A DNA stretch of 6,716 nt, from positions 1 to 6,716 of the forward strand of contig JALRFT010000265.1 in NCBI GenBank assembly GCA_023261915.1, in the 5' to 3' direction. The position numbers and the translations under genes are program-made. The stretch's first letter is position 1, and every line of letters begins with the position of its first letter. Below are positions 5,331 to 6,716 of the stretch, piece by piece. The notes below the pieces were generated by a model. It saw only the letters and a program-made list of their open reading frames with translations. It ran no database searches and was not told the origin of the DNA. Source of the DNA: Acidimicrobiales bacterium. Lineage in GTDB: Bacteria; Actinomycetota; Acidimicrobiia; Acidimicrobiales; Acidimicrobilacustridaceae.

Positions 5331-6616
5331 GAACTGAGCGCAGCCCGAAGTAGGTCAACGAAGCGTCCAGCGTCGAGCGTGCCGCACATCTCCCGGGCCG
5401 AATGCATGGCCAGCTGCGCCACCCCGAGATCAACCGTGGGGATCCCGAGCGCTGCCGCACTGAGCGGACCGATGGTCGACCCACAGGGAAGGTCATTGCG
5501 CATTGAGAAGTGCTGCAGGGGGATACGCAACGAGTCGGCAAGGGAGGTCACCCACGCCACTCCCTCCGCAGTCGTGGCGTAGCGCTGGTTAGCGTTGAAT
5601 TTCACCACCGGCCCGCCATCGAGATCGATCAGGTGGCGGGCGTCATGGGCCTCAGGCCGGGTCGGATGGGTGGCGTGGGCGCCGTCAGCGGAGATGGCCC
5701 ACGAGTTGGCCCGGAGGCGGGCCTCATCCTCGATGTCGAGATCTGCGGAGGCGGCGATGCGGGCAATGACGTCAGCAGCGAAACGGGAGTCGGCTCCCGT
5801 TGCACTCTGAGATCCCACCTCTTCGTGGTCAAAGAGGCAGATCATCACGATTCCGCCCTCGGGAACTGGCGCCTCAACCAGGGCCTGCACCGCTGCCCAG
5901 CACGACAGCTGATTGTCGATCCGGGCTGATGAGATGAATTCCCCGCGTGCTCCGGTGATGGCGGGAGCGTTGACGTCGTGACACATCAGTTCAGCGCCCA
6001 CGATCTCAAGCGGATCGATGCCCACATGGTTGGCCACGGCGGCAATGATTCCGTCAGTCGTGCCCTGCTCGCGCAGGCCCCAAACCGGATCAAGGTGTCG
6101 AGATGGATCGAGCCTCACTCCGTCGGTATTGACGTTGCGGTCGAGGTGGATGGCCAGTTGGGGAATGCGTAACCACGGCTCATTCACGTTCACGAGAACC
6201 GGGGTGGACTGTCCCGCTTCCGCCCGGACGAAGAGCCGACCGGCGACGCCGAGGTCACGGTCCAACCACGAGTTCCACAGCACGCCGCCATACGGCTCGA
6301 TTGCGACCCGTCGCCACCGACCACTGTCATCGTCGGGATGGGGCTTGAGTCTCAGGTTCGGACTGTCGGTGTGGGCACCAACGAGTCGGAGACCCGCAGT
6401 GGGGTCTACCGCAACACCCCGACGCCAGGCAATGACGGATCCGCCCCGCACCACCACGTAACTTCCAGCCTCCGCCGGCCACCGGTCTGACTCGGCAACC
6501 ACGGTGAACCCGGCGTCGGACAGGCGATTGACGGCCTGACGGACGGCGTGGTGGGGCGTCGGCGACGCAGCGATGAAGCTGCACAGATCCTCGGCCCTGC
6601 TCGTGGGGTTAGCCAT
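5327..6616 (-). CDS. apeB: M18-family zinc aminopeptidase
   Basis: This is a cytosolic metallopeptidase of family M18 (aspartyl aminopeptidase/yeast aminopeptidase I type), which removes N-terminal residues, often acidic ones, from peptides. The 429-residue length is typical of the bacterial members. Putative metal ligands and catalytic residues are all in place: His82 in VGAHTDSPNLRLKP, Asp234 in SSARIDNQLS, the Glu265-Glu266 pair in LFDHEEVGS, Asp311 in ISADGAHATHP, and His405 in AQLAMHSARE. Other family segments are EPYGGVLWNSWLDRDLGVAGR (start near 107), NVNEPWLRIPQLAIHLDR (143-160), KFNANQRYATT (339-349) and PCGSTIGPLSAAALGIPTVDLG (from 377). The SADGAHATHPT stretch departs slightly from the SADMAHAVHPN form I recall from eukaryotic members. 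The ATG start gives MANPTSRAEDL and lacks a Shine-Dalgarno, fitting a leaderless message. Substrate preference cannot be read from the sequence, and the symbol follows common bacterial usage. Confidence 0.93.
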   Translation of the reverse strand: MANPTSRAEDLCSFIAASPTPHHAVRQAVNRLSDAGFTVVAESDRWPAEAGSYVVVRGGSVIAWRRGVAVDPTAGLRLVGAHTDSPNLRLKPHPDDDSGRWRRVAIEPYGGVLWNSWLDRDLGVAGRLFVRAEAGQSTPVLVNVNEPWLRIPQLAIHLDRNVNTDGVRLDPSRHLDPVWGLREQGTTDGIIAAVANHVGIDPLEIVGAELMCHDVNAPAITGARGEFISSARIDNQLSCWAAVQALVEAPVPEGGIVMICLFDHEEVGSQSATGADSRFAADVIARIAASADLDIEDEARLRANSWAISADGAHATHPTRPEAHDARHLIDLDGGPVVKFNANQRYATTAEGVAWVTSLADSLRIPLQHFSMRNDLPCGSTIGPLSAAALGIPTVDLGVAQLAMHSAREMCGTLDAGRFVDLLRAALSS

Positions 6617-6622
6617 GCCATG

Positions 6623-6651
6623 ACACTACCGGGGCCTCGGCCCGCAGTCGG
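6623..6651 (-). promoter_or_regulatory. Promoter of the M18 aminopeptidase, probably leaderless
   Basis: On the - strand TAGTGT (6628 down to 6623) fits a TAnnnT -10 box and ends six bases before the ATG at 6616. CCGACT (6651 down to 6646), which has the GAC core of a -35 box, lies at the standard 17-base spacing. Transcription would start at or next to the A of the ATG. No purine-rich Shine-Dalgarno occurs in the 20 bases before the start, which supports a leaderless transcript. Confidence 0.6.
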
Positions 6652-6655
6652 GCGC

Positions 6656-6694
6656 GAAGAGCCCCGCCCCACACTGTGCGGGACGGGGTTCTTC
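6656..6694. terminator. Strong GC-rich hairpin upstream of the aminopeptidase gene
   Basis: GAAGAGCCCCG (6656-6666) pairs with CGGGGTTCTTC (6684-6694) over 11 positions with one imperfect pair (G-U in a + strand RNA, A-C in a - strand RNA). Inside it CCC can pair with GGG, and CAC with GTG around an ACT loop, with bulges. This is the most extended hairpin in the window. On the - strand it would lie between any gene entering from the right and the aminopeptidase promoter, a natural place for a terminator. A - strand TGA at 6711-6713 could be the stop of such a gene, but too little sequence is present to tell. Confidence 0.55.
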
Positions 6695-6716
6695 CGGGAC
6701 TTCTTGGTCGTCAGGC

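Noticed and set aside
6626..6716. - strand frame open from the right edge to a TAG at 6628-6626, as the possible C-terminus of a neighbouring gene
   Set aside because: It would run through the strong hairpin and the aminopeptidase promoter, and its composition (Pro, Arg, Gly) shows no domain. Another frame has a TGA at 6711-6713 that would be a more natural end, but the sequence is too short to call either.
1..6716. Search by eye for tRNA, rRNA, CRISPR repeats, insertion sequences, att sites or toxin-antitoxin pairs
   Set aside because: No cloverleaf, regularly spaced repeats, transposase motifs, terminal inverted repeats or composition breaks were seen. Nearly all of the window is covered by conserved housekeeping genes.

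Overview
The window looks like ordinary high-GC actinobacterial chromosome. The evidence is the gene order (pdxS-pdxT-yebC, then ruvC-ruvA-ruvB), the frequent GTG starts, strong G/C bias at third codon positions, and promoter-like TAnnnT hexamers placed directly before start codons. A DUF3048-type lipoprotein gene just upstream of pdxS would fit a deep-branching actinobacterium such as Acidimicrobiia. That placement is inference from remembered gene neighbourhoods, not a sequence match.

Layout from left to right. Positions 1-204 hold the 3' end of a DUF3048-family gene. Positions 205-330 are a non-coding stretch with a GC-rich hairpin, a possible -10 box and the pdxS leader. A tightly packed + strand run follows: pdxS (331-1224), pdxT (1221-1826), yebC (1846-2601), a peroxiredoxin (2603-3076), then after 39 bases ruvC (3116-3637), ruvA (3634-4245) and ruvB (4245-5321). 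A zinc aminopeptidase of family M18 (5327-6616) lies on the - strand, convergent with ruvB, with only 5 bases between the two stop codons. Positions 6617-6716 hold its promoter and a strong hairpin that looks like a terminator.

Functionally, PdxS and PdxT form the two-subunit pyridoxal 5'-phosphate synthase. YebC is a translation or regulatory factor. RuvA, RuvB and RuvC form the Holliday-junction branch-migration and resolution machine. The peroxiredoxin is the least standard member of the run; it is a single-cysteine BCP/PrxQ-like protein coupled to yebC. The stop/start overlaps (GTGA, ATGA, TGATG) point to translational coupling within pdxST and within ruvCAB. A possible promoter directly before ruvC divides the run into two transcription units.

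I found no mobile element, CRISPR array, RNA gene or clearly new system. The observations worth checking are small: a lone-cysteine peroxiredoxin, two candidate leaderless transcripts (ruvC and the aminopeptidase), a short palindrome that contains both convergent stop codons, and hairpins in the pdxS leader and at the right edge.
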